This document shows positions 39,367 to 48,971 of a stretch of 64,000 nucleotides of DNA, piece by piece. Position 1 is the stretch's first letter. Each line of letters starts with the position of its first letter. Position numbers and translations under genes: made by a program. This DNA comes from Hahella ganghwensis DSM 17046 (GTDB lineage Bacteria; Pseudomonadota; Gammaproteobacteria; Pseudomonadales; Oleiphilaceae). The notes beneath the pieces are model-generated. The model worked only from the letters and a program-made list of their open reading frames with translations, had not been told where the DNA came from and made no database searches. The DNA is taken from assembly GCF_000376785.1 (NCBI RefSeq), contig NZ_AQXX01000122.1, positions 37,441 to 101,440 on the forward strand, read 5' to 3'.

Positions 39367-41616
39367 CAGAACTTCATCCCCACACCCACATATAAGTGGT
39401 TGCGGTCGTCGAGGCGATTATTGCTGTACATGAACGGATCAGTGTTGGGGTAGTGTTCCAGTTTGACGGTAAGATCCATTTCGACGCCGTGATACAGCCT
39501 TTCGTAAGACAGCACGACATCATATCGTTGATAGTCATACTCAGCCAGCTGATCCGCGACATAATACACGAGGCTGCTTCTCAGGTTTCTATTAAAGCGG
39601 TGTGTCCAGGATAAACTCCCTGAGTTCTGCGCAGATAAGCGGGATTCGATATCATACAGTCTGGAAACCGTAAAAGAAGTGTATTCCGATAAAAAGTCGG
39701 CGGTGCCGGTATATTCAGCATCCTGGTCCATATACGCATAGGTCAATCGGAAAGTATCGCTGGGAATAGGTGTGATACTGGTTTCAAGCTCAATTCCCCG
39801 TTGTTCTATATGGAGATTATTCTCCGGCTCGAAGGAGAAGTATTGCAGTGGAGCACTTATTAAATCCCAGAGTGAGTCGTCAAATAACTTGATGTCGGCT
39901 TCCCAGCCCAGCATGGGATAGTTCAGGTAATAGCCGATTTCTCTGGAGACGATTTTTTCGTTGTCCAGTCCTCCAGGAGACATGGTCTTAAACGTCGTAG
40001 CTTCAGTCTCACCGTTGAGCGTTGGATTCAGCTCTGTGGCGGTAAAGCTCCAGTTGACTGATTGTTCGTAAGTGTCTGGTGTCCTGATGGCATGCGAGAT
40101 AATTGCACGAATGGTTTGATGCTCATTGACGTGGTAGTAAACCGCTGCCCGTGGGGAAACATAGCTTCCATTGGCATTGTCATCTTCCGCCATGGCTCCG
40201 ATGTTAAAGCCCCAGGTCGCCTCAAGTTGATATTCAAGATTAAAGAACAGCCTCTTCAGATAATTGCCATCACCGCCGCCAAAATAGGTTTGGGAGGTAT
40301 ATTGGTCTTTGCGCAGGCTTAAACCCGAAACCAGACGGAGTTGGTTGTTGAAGCGATAGGTATCCTGAAACTCAAGATCCGTTCTGGTTTCCTCGATATC
40401 CAGGTTGATACGCCCGCACACTTCCGCATCACTGCCATAGGAAATCGCTTCCTGGATAGCCGCTGCGGCCAGCATGTCGTCTTCCAGAGAGCCAAGTTCT
40501 GTGCTTTTCCCACTACCAATAGCATCAAAAACCGTATTGAAAAAGTTGGTGTTGCCACTGATCAATGCGCCGATCAGTGCGCTGTTATAGCGTTGATTCT
40601 GACTGGCCAATTGAGTCAGATTGTCACTGAAAAGAATAGGGCTGTTGCAATTAATCCAGTCCTGCTTTCTGATCCTTCTTTGAATATATCCCTGAACATG
40701 GAAAAAATGATCCGGATTGATTTCGTGTTGCCACTTGACCGAGGCATAACGATCCCGCTGATCACTGGTTGGCGCCGTTGTCTGGCCATCACCTTCGTCC
40801 GGATGGTACTGATGACTCCCATTCAATAATCCGAACTGGAAGTTAATGTGGTCTGCCGAAGACAGGACCAGATTGCCGTAAAAGTTGAATCCGTCCAGAT
40901 CATGACTGTCGATAAAAGGTGAGCCCTCTGAACGTCGGTCATAGCCGTCATCTTTTTTGCCATTGACGGAAAGTCGATAGTTAAAGGTCTCCGTACCGTT
41001 GCCATAGGCGCCATAATAGCGATTGTATCCGTTACTCCCGTCCCAGTAGGAAGCAGTAGTGCCGTGGGTGTCGTAAGGATGTCTGGTGATGATATTCACG
41101 ATGGCCAGGAATGAGTTTGCCCCGTACGCTGCAGCATTCGGGCCGCGGCTGATCTCGATCCGGGCAATATCTTCCAGCGCTACCGGAATGTTCTGCCAAT
41201 CCACATTGGCCAGGTTGGGTGGGGTGATAAACGGAACGGCCGTCCACCAGAACCTGAAGTCGTCTTTGCTCATTGGCATTGGTGCCATGGTAGCTGACCG
41301 TGGGAACATTGGAGGATACGGAACCTACGGTCATTCCCGGCACCAGACGGAAAGCGTCATGCAGATTGCGAATGCCGTACTCCTTCAGCATGGTATCGGT
41401 AATGATGGTTACTGTGGCCGGAACCTCTGATCGAGGCTGCTTCAATCTGGCCGGTGTAAGGACGACAGGTATTTCTTCTGCTTAAAGAGTTCCCGAATAG
41501 CCGAACGCCTCCTGCTCGAAGGCGAGAAGTGTGGAAGCGTTATCCGCATAAATATTCGATGATGCCTGCAACAGGACTCCAGAAACTAAGTAACTGGTCA
41601 TATTCCTGAAACGCAC
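39366..41616 (-). pseudogene. TonB-dependent receptor gene with in-frame stop and frameshift
   Basis: Reassembled from the GTG at 41616, which has a perfect AAGGAGG at 41621-41627. The frame encodes a signal-like start (MRFRNMTSYLVSGVLLQASS), then hits a TAA at 41482-41484. The same frame continues with AEEIPVVLTPARLKQPRSEVPATVTIITD, a TonB-receptor plug start, up to QVLVDGRSVYHP. There the reading passes into a second frame, consistent with one extra base in the G4 run at 41221-41224 (plus strand); removing it gives VYHPPNLANVDWQNIPVALEDIARIEISRG. The rest is a complete outer-membrane barrel ending VGVGMKF, a C-terminal Phe as required. The two lesions make it a pseudogene or a sequencing artefact; the downstream genes look intact. 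Confidence 0.85.
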
Positions 41617-41672
41617 GGAACCTCCTTAGGCTATACATGAGCGCCCGCTGAAATGTCTTCAGACTCTCAAGC

Positions 41673-42770
41673 TCAACAGATACTGATATTCAGCGATTCC
41701 TTGCTTTGGCACAGGGATTCTGTGGCGATTTCCACATCAATGAGATAATAGAGTGATGCCAGTCCCAGCTCATGTCTTCCCATATTATGAAAAATCATTC
41801 CCAGGGCAATATCTTCAGCCTGGAAGCGATCGTGATGCTTTGCGTAATATTTGGCGGCCGCCCCCAAGGGTTCATCTGATAACAGTGACATTAAACGGCC
41901 AATGCCACCATGATAAGCCTGAACCAACAACATCGCATAGAGTTTATCCTGCTTCTTTGGCGGTAAATGACCGAACTGCGTCTCAAAAGCAGGTTGCAGG
42001 TTGCGATGGTTCTGTCGATAAAGTTTCAGGGCGCAGTCGACCTGGGCCATCCGGTGTAGATGAAAATTGCTGGGTATACGGCAATCCTTTAATACTTCCG
42101 GGCGAAGTTGCAGAAGTCCGACCGCTTCTGCTGATGAAAAACTTCGCTTTCTGGCGCCACTTTCGATCAGAATCTGGCCAAGCAGGTGGGACACAAGAAT
42201 ATCGGACCATCCAAGTCCGGATTGGAGATTACGCTGATCGTAGACCTGCTGGACGACCTTCACCAAAGGTAGTGGCGATGCCTGGCTTCCAATCGTCATG
42301 CCATCCCAGGTTCCCCACACCAGACTATCTGGTGTTGTACCAAGCATCCTGTTCAAAGCCGCCTGCATATCTACATGGGGTTGGTCGCAGGCGAGAGCAA
42401 ATGGGTAGCCGGTTTTGTTATCCGCACCTTCGACCCAGAAACTGGCTTTCTTCTCGTCGACGAGTTTTTGTCTTAGATGATTCAACGCGATCTGGGTTTC
42501 GGCCTGCGTCGCCCGGTTATTGAGATACCCCAGGAAATGACCGCGCCGATTAAACAGGATGTGACGGTCGATATTACTGCAGTAGCCTTCTCCCAATAAC
42601 ACCCAACGGCGAATGACGGAAATATTTTGATAAAACCCCTTTGTTACTGAGTAGGGAGAACTTCTGACAACGTCCAGCCAATCAGGAAGAGGTTGTTGTG
42701 ATTCTGCCTGGGCATGGAAAGAGGCAGAAAATAAAATGATAAATAACTTTAGAAATATCCTGTAACGCAT
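41673..42770 (-). CDS. Secreted lytic transglycosylase-like protein
   Basis: 365 residues from the ATG at 42770, whose start MRYRIFLKLFIILFSASFHAQA is a good signal peptide; an upstream start at 42836 would bury it. The centre has a lysozyme-like SLT pattern, ILIESGARKRSFSSAEAVGLLQLRPEVL, with the catalytic-type Glu in IES and the AVGLLQL motif (SLT consensus ES...GLMQL). Upstream, about 200 residues carry no recognised domain. Probably acts on peptidoglycan in the periplasm. Followed leftward by the broken TonB receptor, with no evidence of co-transcription. Confidence 0.72.
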   Translation of the reverse strand: MRYRIFLKLFIILFSASFHAQAESQQPLPDWLDVVRSSPYSVTKGFYQNISVIRRWVLLGEGYCSNIDRHILFNRRGHFLGYLNNRATQAETQIALNHLRQKLVDEKKASFWVEGADNKTGYPFALACDQPHVDMQAALNRMLGTTPDSLVWGTWDGMTIGSQASPLPLVKVVQQVYDQRNLQSGLGWSDILVSHLLGQILIESGARKRSFSSAEAVGLLQLRPEVLKDCRIPSNFHLHRMAQVDCALKLYRQNHRNLQPAFETQFGHLPPKKQDKLYAMLLVQAYHGGIGRLMSLLSDEPLGAAAKYYAKHHDRFQAEDIALGMIFHNMGRHELGLASLYYLIDVEIATESLCQSKESLNISIC

Positions 42771-43181
42771 TGTTATACTTGATTGTAATCCTGAATTATC
42801 GGCAGCTGTCGAACTATCTGTTTTCAGATAATGCACTGTCTTTACCTGTCTTCACAAGTACCAGTCTTGTTGGAGGTCCGAAGCTTTTTCTCTGTCTGAT
42901 CCTTTTGGGCTACGCATAATCCACAGGTTACAAATGGGGCGACCGTTGGCGGAAGTATTCCTGTTCTGGCGCTAAACCCAACTCATTGATTTAATTGCCT
43001 GTGATACATACTCAGTTAACTGTTTAAATTCTTTCGGGAACTAGAAGACGATAATTAACATTTAATAGTGTTTTCAGGTCGATCGAAAATTTTGGTAATA
43101 TCATCCGGTTTTCAATATCAGGTCGTAAGTGCCTGAAAATCTATTCAAATCCTTTGGAAGTAATTAGATAACAAGGCCGTG
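42771..43181. other. Intergenic region with divergent promoters
   Basis: About 410 bp between the transglycosylase-like and nuclease genes. Rightward, ATCAGGTCGTAAGT at 43117-43130 lies 52 bp before the nuclease start and is exactly repeated at 47473-47486. No terminator or RNA gene recognised. Confidence 0.5.
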
Positions 43182-43976
43182 ATGAAAAGAGTTATTTTTG
43201 CGCTCACATTGCTGATGTGGGCTTCTCAATCTTTTGCCTGGGGCGAACACTCCCATCGCATCATTTGCGATATCGCCTGGCGAAACCTGGATACAAACGC
43301 CAAACAGGAAGTCAGGCTTCTGCTCCGCAAGAGCGGGCACAGAACCTTCGCTGAAGCCTGTGTCTGGCCCGACGAAATCAGAGACCAACCCCGCTATGAT
43401 TTCGCCTTACCTCACCATTATATGAATGTCAGTCGTTCCTCCACTGAGGTTGAAGAAACGGAGGCGTGCCGGAATGAAGGCTGTGTACTGTCGGCCATTC
43501 ATGCCTATACCAACATACTCCAGGGCGTTGCGGTGGATGGATACCACAACAACCGGGCAAAAGCGTTAATGTTCCTTGGTCATTTTGTCGGAGATATTCA
43601 TCAGCCCCTGCACGTTGCCTATGAGGATGATCGGGGAGGGAACAAGACCATAGTGACCTATGGTGCAAAAGAATACTCTCTTCATTTTGTCTGGGATGTA
43701 ATGGTGCCGGAAGTCGGGATGCCGAAAAACTGGCGTAATGCGGGAGAAGCGCTTTCCAAACAGCTGACTGAGCAAGAGATAGCGACATGGAACGCGAGTA
43801 CACCGGAGGACTGGGCAAACGAGTCTTTGGCTATTACCCGGCAGATCTATGAAGAGACACCGGCATTGTCATCTGTTTCCAGGGATTACATCAGAAACCA
43901 TCATTTACAGGCCGAGATCAGGATGCAACAGGCTGGTATTCGTTTGGCTAATTTGCTAAACACCATATACAAGTAA
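43182..43976 (+). CDS. Secreted S1/P1-type zinc nuclease
   Basis: 264 residues from the ATG at 43182 (a GTG immediately upstream is an alternative). Signal peptide MKRVIFALTLLMWASQSFA, cleavage before WGEHSH. In this family the mature N-terminal Trp and the following His are zinc ligands. Other family ligands are visible in ACVWPDEIRD, LPHHYMNV, ALMFLGHFVGDIHQPLHVAYEDDRGGN and LHFVWDVMV. Three zinc ions cleave single-stranded DNA/RNA and remove 3'-phosphates, so this is an exported nutrient-scavenging nuclease. Whether the T2SS exports it is unknown. Confidence 0.92.
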   Translation: MKRVIFALTLLMWASQSFAWGEHSHRIICDIAWRNLDTNAKQEVRLLLRKSGHRTFAEACVWPDEIRDQPRYDFALPHHYMNVSRSSTEVEETEACRNEGCVLSAIHAYTNILQGVAVDGYHNNRAKALMFLGHFVGDIHQPLHVAYEDDRGGNKTIVTYGAKEYSLHFVWDVMVPEVGMPKNWRNAGEALSKQLTEQEIATWNASTPEDWANESLAITRQIYEETPALSSVSRDYIRNHHLQAEIRMQQAGIRLANLLNTIYK

Positions 43977-44086
43977 ACCTGCTTGTTCAGGTGGTGCAGT
44001 ATATTCTGGCTGTATTACTTGGGCTGGTAAGTGTTACTTGCTGGTCCGATAATACTGTTGGAAGTCATAAGAAAATATGGTGATTC

Positions 44087-44410
44087 ATGGGTGTTGTAAT
44101 CAATTTTCGTAGGGATGAGCTTTCTGCTGAAGATGTCATCCGCTATTTTTTCCATGAGATCAATCAAAAGCACCAACTTGACCTTTCTTTAAGCGATCCT
44201 CGCATCAAACCCCATTTGCCGGCGCTTAAAAGCCTTGCGGATGTCTATATACATACTGCCACAAATGAAGTCAGCGGGATTCCTGAGCAGCTTCAGAAAC
44301 CGTTGATCAAAGAGCTTAATCTCATGCGTGCGCGATTCCTGGCCGAAACCGTATTAGGCATCCTTGCCAGCGAGAATATTGTTCACATCAAGCCGGAAAC
44401 CAAAGACTGA
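44087..44410 (+). CDS. Conserved hypothetical protein
   Basis: 107 residues, mixed alpha and polar, without a signal peptide or membrane segment (MGVVINFRRDELSAEDVIRYF, ending NIVHIKPETKD). No family recognised. It lies 110 bp after the nuclease gene, in the same direction. Confidence 0.65.
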   Translation: MGVVINFRRDELSAEDVIRYFFHEINQKHQLDLSLSDPRIKPHLPALKSLADVYIHTATNEVSGIPEQLQKPLIKELNLMRARFLAETVLGILASENIVHIKPETKD

Positions 44411-44627
44411 TCGCTTTAACAGGATCGTCACGTTAGCCGGATAGATTGGAATCCTCCCAGAACCTCGTGGTTGTCTTCAATAACTGAAGTTTTGCTATGT
44501 TTTACAACTTTAGTCGTAAGAGTTGCCGGGATAATTGGCCTGGGTAATAGGTAATAAAAAATGGGGTTGAGTCTCTGTGCTTTGACCTTTACCCTGTGCA
44601 TTCATTTTGTGATGGGCGAGGTTACTC

Positions 44628-44792
44628 ATGCGAACCGATACATCTATTCTCATCGATCAAATCTACGAGCAATCCACTGCTATCCAGATAATGTTGGAGC
44701 AGGTGCAGTCGGATGATCAGCAAATTCAGGACCTACAGCAGCAGCTTTCCGAGCTATGGAAAGAGCTGGAAGAGCAGGTATTCAGACAGTAA
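44628..44792 (+). CDS. Small coiled-coil protein, hypothetical
   Basis: 54 residues from the ATG at 44628. MRTDTSILIDQIYEQSTAIQ, then a heptad-rich Gln/Leu segment (DDQQIQDLQQQLSELWKELEEQ) that should form a coiled coil. GCGAGG lies ahead of the ATG. Composition resembles SlyX-like or small structural proteins, but no homology is claimed. It stands in a 750-bp stretch that otherwise lacks genes. Confidence 0.4.
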   Translation: MRTDTSILIDQIYEQSTAIQIMLEQVQSDDQQIQDLQQQLSELWKELEEQVFRQ

Positions 44793-45157
44793 ACGCCAAG
44801 ACTGAAAATCCATAATAATTTGATACTGACGGGAACAGCTCAGTTTTACCTCAGGAACAGAAAAGGTTGCTGACACATAAGAGTCGACAGGTTGCCAGGG
44901 AATAAGTAACCAAGCGTTTTCGCAAAATAGTCGACCAGATGGTTACTATCCAATAGCCAGGCCGCCCTGAAATAGGGGCTCATAGGTCTGGCTTTTCTGT
45001 ATCAGCAAAGCTAATCTTAAATGTAAAAGACCTGAAAAGGCGATAGTCCTACAAAACGGCTGACCAACAGGACGGAGAGGCAATAACCGCGTGGATAGCG
45101 ATACAGGGGGTTGTTCATCATAGAACGGCTACCCGCCAAATTTGAGGTGGTATCGAT
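44793..45157. other. Gene-poor stretch
   Basis: 365 bp with stop codons in all frames and no hairpin terminator, repeat or RNA gene noticed. It precedes the small Arg-rich protein gene and presumably holds its promoter. Confidence 0.5.
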
Positions 45158-45340
45158 ATGGCAGCAATATTTGAATCTCAGGACCTTCCATATGCCGGCC
45201 CGGAAAGGCGTGCTTATCATCGCCGGCAACATACTGATCGTCGAACGAGTATCCGGTTCGAGCCTGACAACCCTGACAGAAGGCGGATGGTCGGACGGAG
45301 AAAAGGGGATATTAACGGGTGGAATCGGTCCGATATCTGA
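45158..45340 (+). CDS. Small Arg-rich protein with repeated RR motifs
   Basis: 60 residues (MAAIFESQDLPYAGPERRAY, then HRRQHTDRR, RFEPDNPDRRR, GRRKGDI). GAGGTGG lies before the ATG. Short proteins with PERR, DRR and GRR repeats at this spacing, and an RFEPDxxDRR core, occur in many marine gammaproteobacteria, so this is likely a real gene. No function known; the basic repeats suggest nucleic-acid or acidic-protein binding. Confidence 0.7.
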   Translation: MAAIFESQDLPYAGPERRAYHRRQHTDRRTSIRFEPDNPDRRRMVGRRKGDINGWNRSDI

Positions 45341-45431
45341 CTTCGGAATCTGTTCCCCATCAATCTGTCGCATGCGATCTTTCATTTAAGATTCTGTTAC
45401 AAAAACAGGGCAACACAGGTAGCAAATCAGG

Positions 45432-46022
45432 ATGGAGTCTGTAAAAGGCTATATATTTGATCTGGACGGAACCCTGGTGGATTCTGCGCTGGACTTTGAC
45501 ATGCTGCGCGAAAAACTGGGGTTTCCAAAAGGGGTTCCAGTGTTGGAACATGTAGACAAGCTGCCAGACCCTGAGTCACGTTCTGTTGCGCTGGAGAAAA
45601 TCTACCAGTTTGAGCTCGATGGAGCCCGCAAAGCCACCTGGATGCCAGGGGCCGACAGGTTGATTTCGGAACTGCGTCATCAAGGAATCCCTACGGGAAT
45701 TCTGACCAGAAATATGCGTGAAGCTGTTGCTTTGACACAGGAAAAGCTCGGCCTTGATGTCGATATAGTTTTGACCCGGGAAGACTGCGCTCCTAAACCG
45801 GACCCTGAGGGATTGCAAAAAATCGCTGAGCAGTGGTCCTTGTCAGCTGCGCAATGCGTTTATATAGGCGATTTTTTATTTGATCTGCAGGCGGCCAGAA
45901 ACGCGGGTATGTATTCCTGGTTTTATGCTGGTCAGAAACGTCCTCATTATGCAGAGGAAGCTGATAGGGTGATTTGCCACTTCGATGAAATACACACTGA
46001 GCTGCGGCAGCGGTTGATGTGA
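45432..46022 (+). CDS. HAD-family hydrolase (subfamily IA)
   Basis: 196 residues. Motif I is FDLDGTLVDS (9-18) with the nucleophilic Asp; motif II is the Thr in ILTRNM; motif III is Lys in CAPKPDPEGL; motif IV is IGDFLFDLQAARNAG. A small cap domain lies between motifs I and II. It dephosphorylates a small metabolite such as phosphoglycolate or a sugar phosphate. The substrate cannot be read from context. It is convergent with hemH, 50 bp away. Confidence 0.9.
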   Translation: MESVKGYIFDLDGTLVDSALDFDMLREKLGFPKGVPVLEHVDKLPDPESRSVALEKIYQFELDGARKATWMPGADRLISELRHQGIPTGILTRNMREAVALTQEKLGLDVDIVLTREDCAPKPDPEGLQKIAEQWSLSAAQCVYIGDFLFDLQAARNAGMYSWFYAGQKRPHYAEEADRVICHFDEIHTELRQRLM

Positions 46023-46072
46023 GCCTGCAGTGTTAATGTATTGATCAATGTCCATAGGGGAATCAACCGCCT

Positions 46073-47203
46073 TTAGCGCTCCGCTCCCAGAGATTTTGCC
46101 CTCGAATGACGGCTTTCATCTGGTTGAGCCTTCCACCCCTGGAGGTTCTCACGGATGATTTCGGCCAGAGCGGCTATGTGATCCTCTCTGGCATTCAGGG
46201 CGCTGATATAGTCGTAGCTCTCCCCCCCGGCCTCCAAAAAATAGTCTCGGTTCTCAACGGCGATTTCCTCAATGGTTTCCAGGCAATCTGCCGAAAAACC
46301 TGGACAGAACACCTGTACAGACTTGACCCCCTTCGCTGGCAGGGACCTCAGCGTTTCGTCGGTATAAGGTTTCAGCCATTCCTGTTTGCCAAAGCGGGAC
46401 TGAAATGTGGTCATGACAGTCTCAGGGTCAACGCCCAGCTTTTCAATCATGAGACGGCTGGTCTTTTGGCATTCGCAGTAATACGGGTCACCTTCAAGGA
46501 GATTCCGTTTCGGTATACCGTGAAAGGACAGAATCAACCTGTCTGCGCGGCCATGCTGATCCCAATATTCCTGTATTCGCTTGCAAGCGGCCGTAATAAA
46601 GGCGTCATGGTCGTGGTAGTGGGTCACAAACCTTAGATCGGGGAGCCAGCGTCGCTCCTTGAAATCTTTGGCAATGGCATCAAATGTGGAAGCGGTAGTG
46701 GTAGCGGAGTATTGAGGGTACAGGGGAACCACCAGTAACTTGCGAACTCCGCGGGACAGCATGGACTCAATGGTGTCGGTGATCGAAGGCGTGCCGTAGC
46801 GCATGGCAAAATCAACCAGAATGTTGGAATCCGCTGTTTTTTGGGTTTTGCATTCAGTGTGCTCCTTTGTACGTTGAAAATCGCTTTCCTCACTTTGAAA
46901 GTAATTCTGCAGTGCGTGAGCCTGTTCCTGAGTATGCACGAGAAGGGGAGAGCCGTTATCGGACCAGACTGATTGGTAGGCTTTTGCGGATTTGGCTGGC
47001 CTGACGCGTAAAATTATGCCGTGGAGTATCATCAACCAAATCAGTCTCGGAATTTCCACAACCCGTGGATCTGATAGAAACTCGGCGAGGTATTTGCGCA
47101 ATGCCTTTGGCGTTGGAGCGTCTGGAGTGCCCAGATTGGTAATTAAGACGCCAATTTTGTCTGCCTGGTTGTGTTTAAACGCAGAACTGCTTCTATATTT
47201 CAT
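46073..47203 (-). CDS. hemH: Ferrochelatase
   Basis: 376 residues. It inserts Fe2+ into protoporphyrin IX in the last step of heme synthesis. Family features: GVLITNLGTPDAPTPKALRKYLAEFLSDPRVVE in pieces, YPQYSATTTAST, the ligand motif ILSFHGIPKR, and YYCECQKTSRL. It is longer than E. coli HemH (320) because of a hydrophilic insertion at about residues 104-127 and a C-terminal extension. Neighbours are unrelated; it is a single leftward gene. Confidence 0.94.
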   Translation of the reverse strand: MKYRSSSAFKHNQADKIGVLITNLGTPDAPTPKALRKYLAEFLSDPRVVEIPRLIWLMILHGIILRVRPAKSAKAYQSVWSDNGSPLLVHTQEQAHALQNYFQSEESDFQRTKEHTECKTQKTADSNILVDFAMRYGTPSITDTIESMLSRGVRKLLVVPLYPQYSATTTASTFDAIAKDFKERRWLPDLRFVTHYHDHDAFITAACKRIQEYWDQHGRADRLILSFHGIPKRNLLEGDPYYCECQKTSRLMIEKLGVDPETVMTTFQSRFGKQEWLKPYTDETLRSLPAKGVKSVQVFCPGFSADCLETIEEIAVENRDYFLEAGGESYDYISALNAREDHIAALAEIIRENLQGWKAQPDESRHSRAKSLGAER

Positions 47204-47492
47204 TTGTCACCGAAATCAGGAAATAACAGGGTCAAAGTGAGAGGGGCATATTACCAGCATCCTGACGCAGAACACAGGGTGGAAACGGATGCTCGATAAG
47301 AGTCCATGAGGCTGTATCTGCCTGACACCTTAACGCGCTTCCAAACTGGTAAAATGATGCTCTGGGGTTTTAAAGCTTGGACATGAACCTTCCCTTGGCA
47401 TAACGATCATGAGATTATCCGCTTCCTTCAGTCCGCAAAAAACGATTTATACGGCGCCGGTCCCCTAAAGGGATCAGGTCGTAAGTTAATTC

Positions 47493-48971
47493 ATGAATAA
47501 AAAGTTTAAACAACAACTTTACTCCGAAGTTCTGCATAAGCTGGAATCGGACCAGTCACTCAGTGGTAGTGAAGCGATAGAAGTAAACCTGGCCAAACAG
47601 GAGTGTTCGATTTTAGAGAAGGTGCTGCTGAGGGCTCAGAGGTTGGCCAAAGAGCATGATCTGGAGCCGGTTGTCCAGAAGATTCTCAGCCGTTTCCGTC
47701 TGACCTCGGGCGGTGTCGCCCTGCTGTTCTTTATTCTCGGGTCAGGCGCCTCCATGCAGGCATTCCAGCAGTCTCAGGTGGGGGTCGTGAATTTTTATTG
47801 GCTGATCACTGTGTTACTGGGGTTCAATTTGATTGCTTTGTTGCTATGGATCATGTCAATGATCGGGGCAACGTTTTCCGGCACCGGCATCTCTGGACCG
47901 GGTCTCTGGATTCAAAAGCTGGTAACCCGTTATCTGCCAGGCAATTACATCATCAAGTCAGCTGCCCAGGGCGTTTTCAGTACGTTGCTCTCTGGTGCTA
48001 TAGGACGCTGGTGGCTTAGTCGGATGACTCACAGTTTCTGGTTGTCCTATTTGACCGGTGGTTTTGTCACCATCTTGCTCATGCTTTCTACCAGACAGTT
48101 CAATTTTGTGTGGGAAACGACCATTCTGAGTACGGAGACATTTTCGTTTCTTACCCAGTGGCTCTCTGTCGTTCCATCCTGGGCTGGCTTTGAGGTTCCG
48201 ACCGCTGAACAGATTGTCATTAGTCAATTGGATAAGTTTGACCCGGCCAATGGTGAATCGCTCAGGCAGGTCTGGGCGAGTCTTCTGATAGGATCAATGA
48301 TGGTCTATGGGTTGTTGCCGAGAGCCTTACTATTATTGCTTAGCCATACTATGGTGCGGCGAGGTCAAAATCGTTACAAACTGGATCTGGCCAGTCCCTA
48401 TTATGTCAATTTGAGGCAGAGGCTTATGCCTGCCACCAGTCAGTTCGGTGTGGTAGATCCAGATCTCAGGAAAAAGCCTGAGAAAGGCCAGGTTACATCT
48501 GCCTGGACCGATATCCGGTTACCGGCCGAGGCCCTGTATGTCGGTATTGAGCTTAACCAGGATCAACCATGGCCACCGACCGGCATCCCGCATCGAGATG
48601 ATCTTGGAAAGGTGGAAGACAGAGCCAGTCAGCAGGCACTAATTCAACGTTTGGCGTCTTCTGGCAAGAAGCCGGTGGTGGCGGTCATTCCCTTGAATCG
48701 ATCTCCTGATCGCGGACTTGAGCGATTGCTGGGGGCGATCAGGCAAAACGCTAAAGGTGATCTATACATTGCACTTAGCGAGGCTGGTTCCCCGCAGGAT
48801 GCACATGATGGGTTAACGGCAACATCCTCCTCTATTTCCCGTCAGAGTGACTGGTATCAACTTGCCGTTAAAGTCGGGATAGGGGCGGAGGCAATCGCCA
48901 GAATGCAATATCAACCACAGAAACCCGGCGCGGAAAGAAAAGGTAATCTGGTGGCTGGTAATGGAACCTGA
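47493..48971 (+). CDS. DUF2868 membrane protein
   Basis: 492 residues with at least four hydrophobic segments (about 72-92, 98-125, 160-180 and 265-290), and a soluble C-terminal half rich in VVAVIPLNRSPDRGLERLLGAIRQ and an IYIALSEAG-like Rossmann pattern. It matches the DUF2868 family, whose genes overlap that of a DUF3482 GTPase. Their coding ends overlap by 11 bp here, so translation is coupled. Function not known. Confidence 0.85.
   Translation: MNKKFKQQLYSEVLHKLESDQSLSGSEAIEVNLAKQECSILEKVLLRAQRLAKEHDLEPVVQKILSRFRLTSGGVALLFFILGSGASMQAFQQSQVGVVNFYWLITVLLGFNLIALLLWIMSMIGATFSGTGISGPGLWIQKLVTRYLPGNYIIKSAAQGVFSTLLSGAIGRWWLSRMTHSFWLSYLTGGFVTILLMLSTRQFNFVWETTILSTETFSFLTQWLSVVPSWAGFEVPTAEQIVISQLDKFDPANGESLRQVWASLLIGSMMVYGLLPRALLLLLSHTMVRRGQNRYKLDLASPYYVNLRQRLMPATSQFGVVDPDLRKKPEKGQVTSAWTDIRLPAEALYVGIELNQDQPWPPTGIPHRDDLGKVEDRASQQALIQRLASSGKKPVVAVIPLNRSPDRGLERLLGAIRQNAKGDLYIALSEAGSPQDAHDGLTATSSSISRQSDWYQLAVKVGIGAEAIARMQYQPQKPGAERKGNLVAGNGT

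Noticed and set aside
41032..41445. Separate 137-residue gene upstream of the TonB receptor
   Set aside because: Its sequence is the plug domain of the receptor, separated only by a frameshift.
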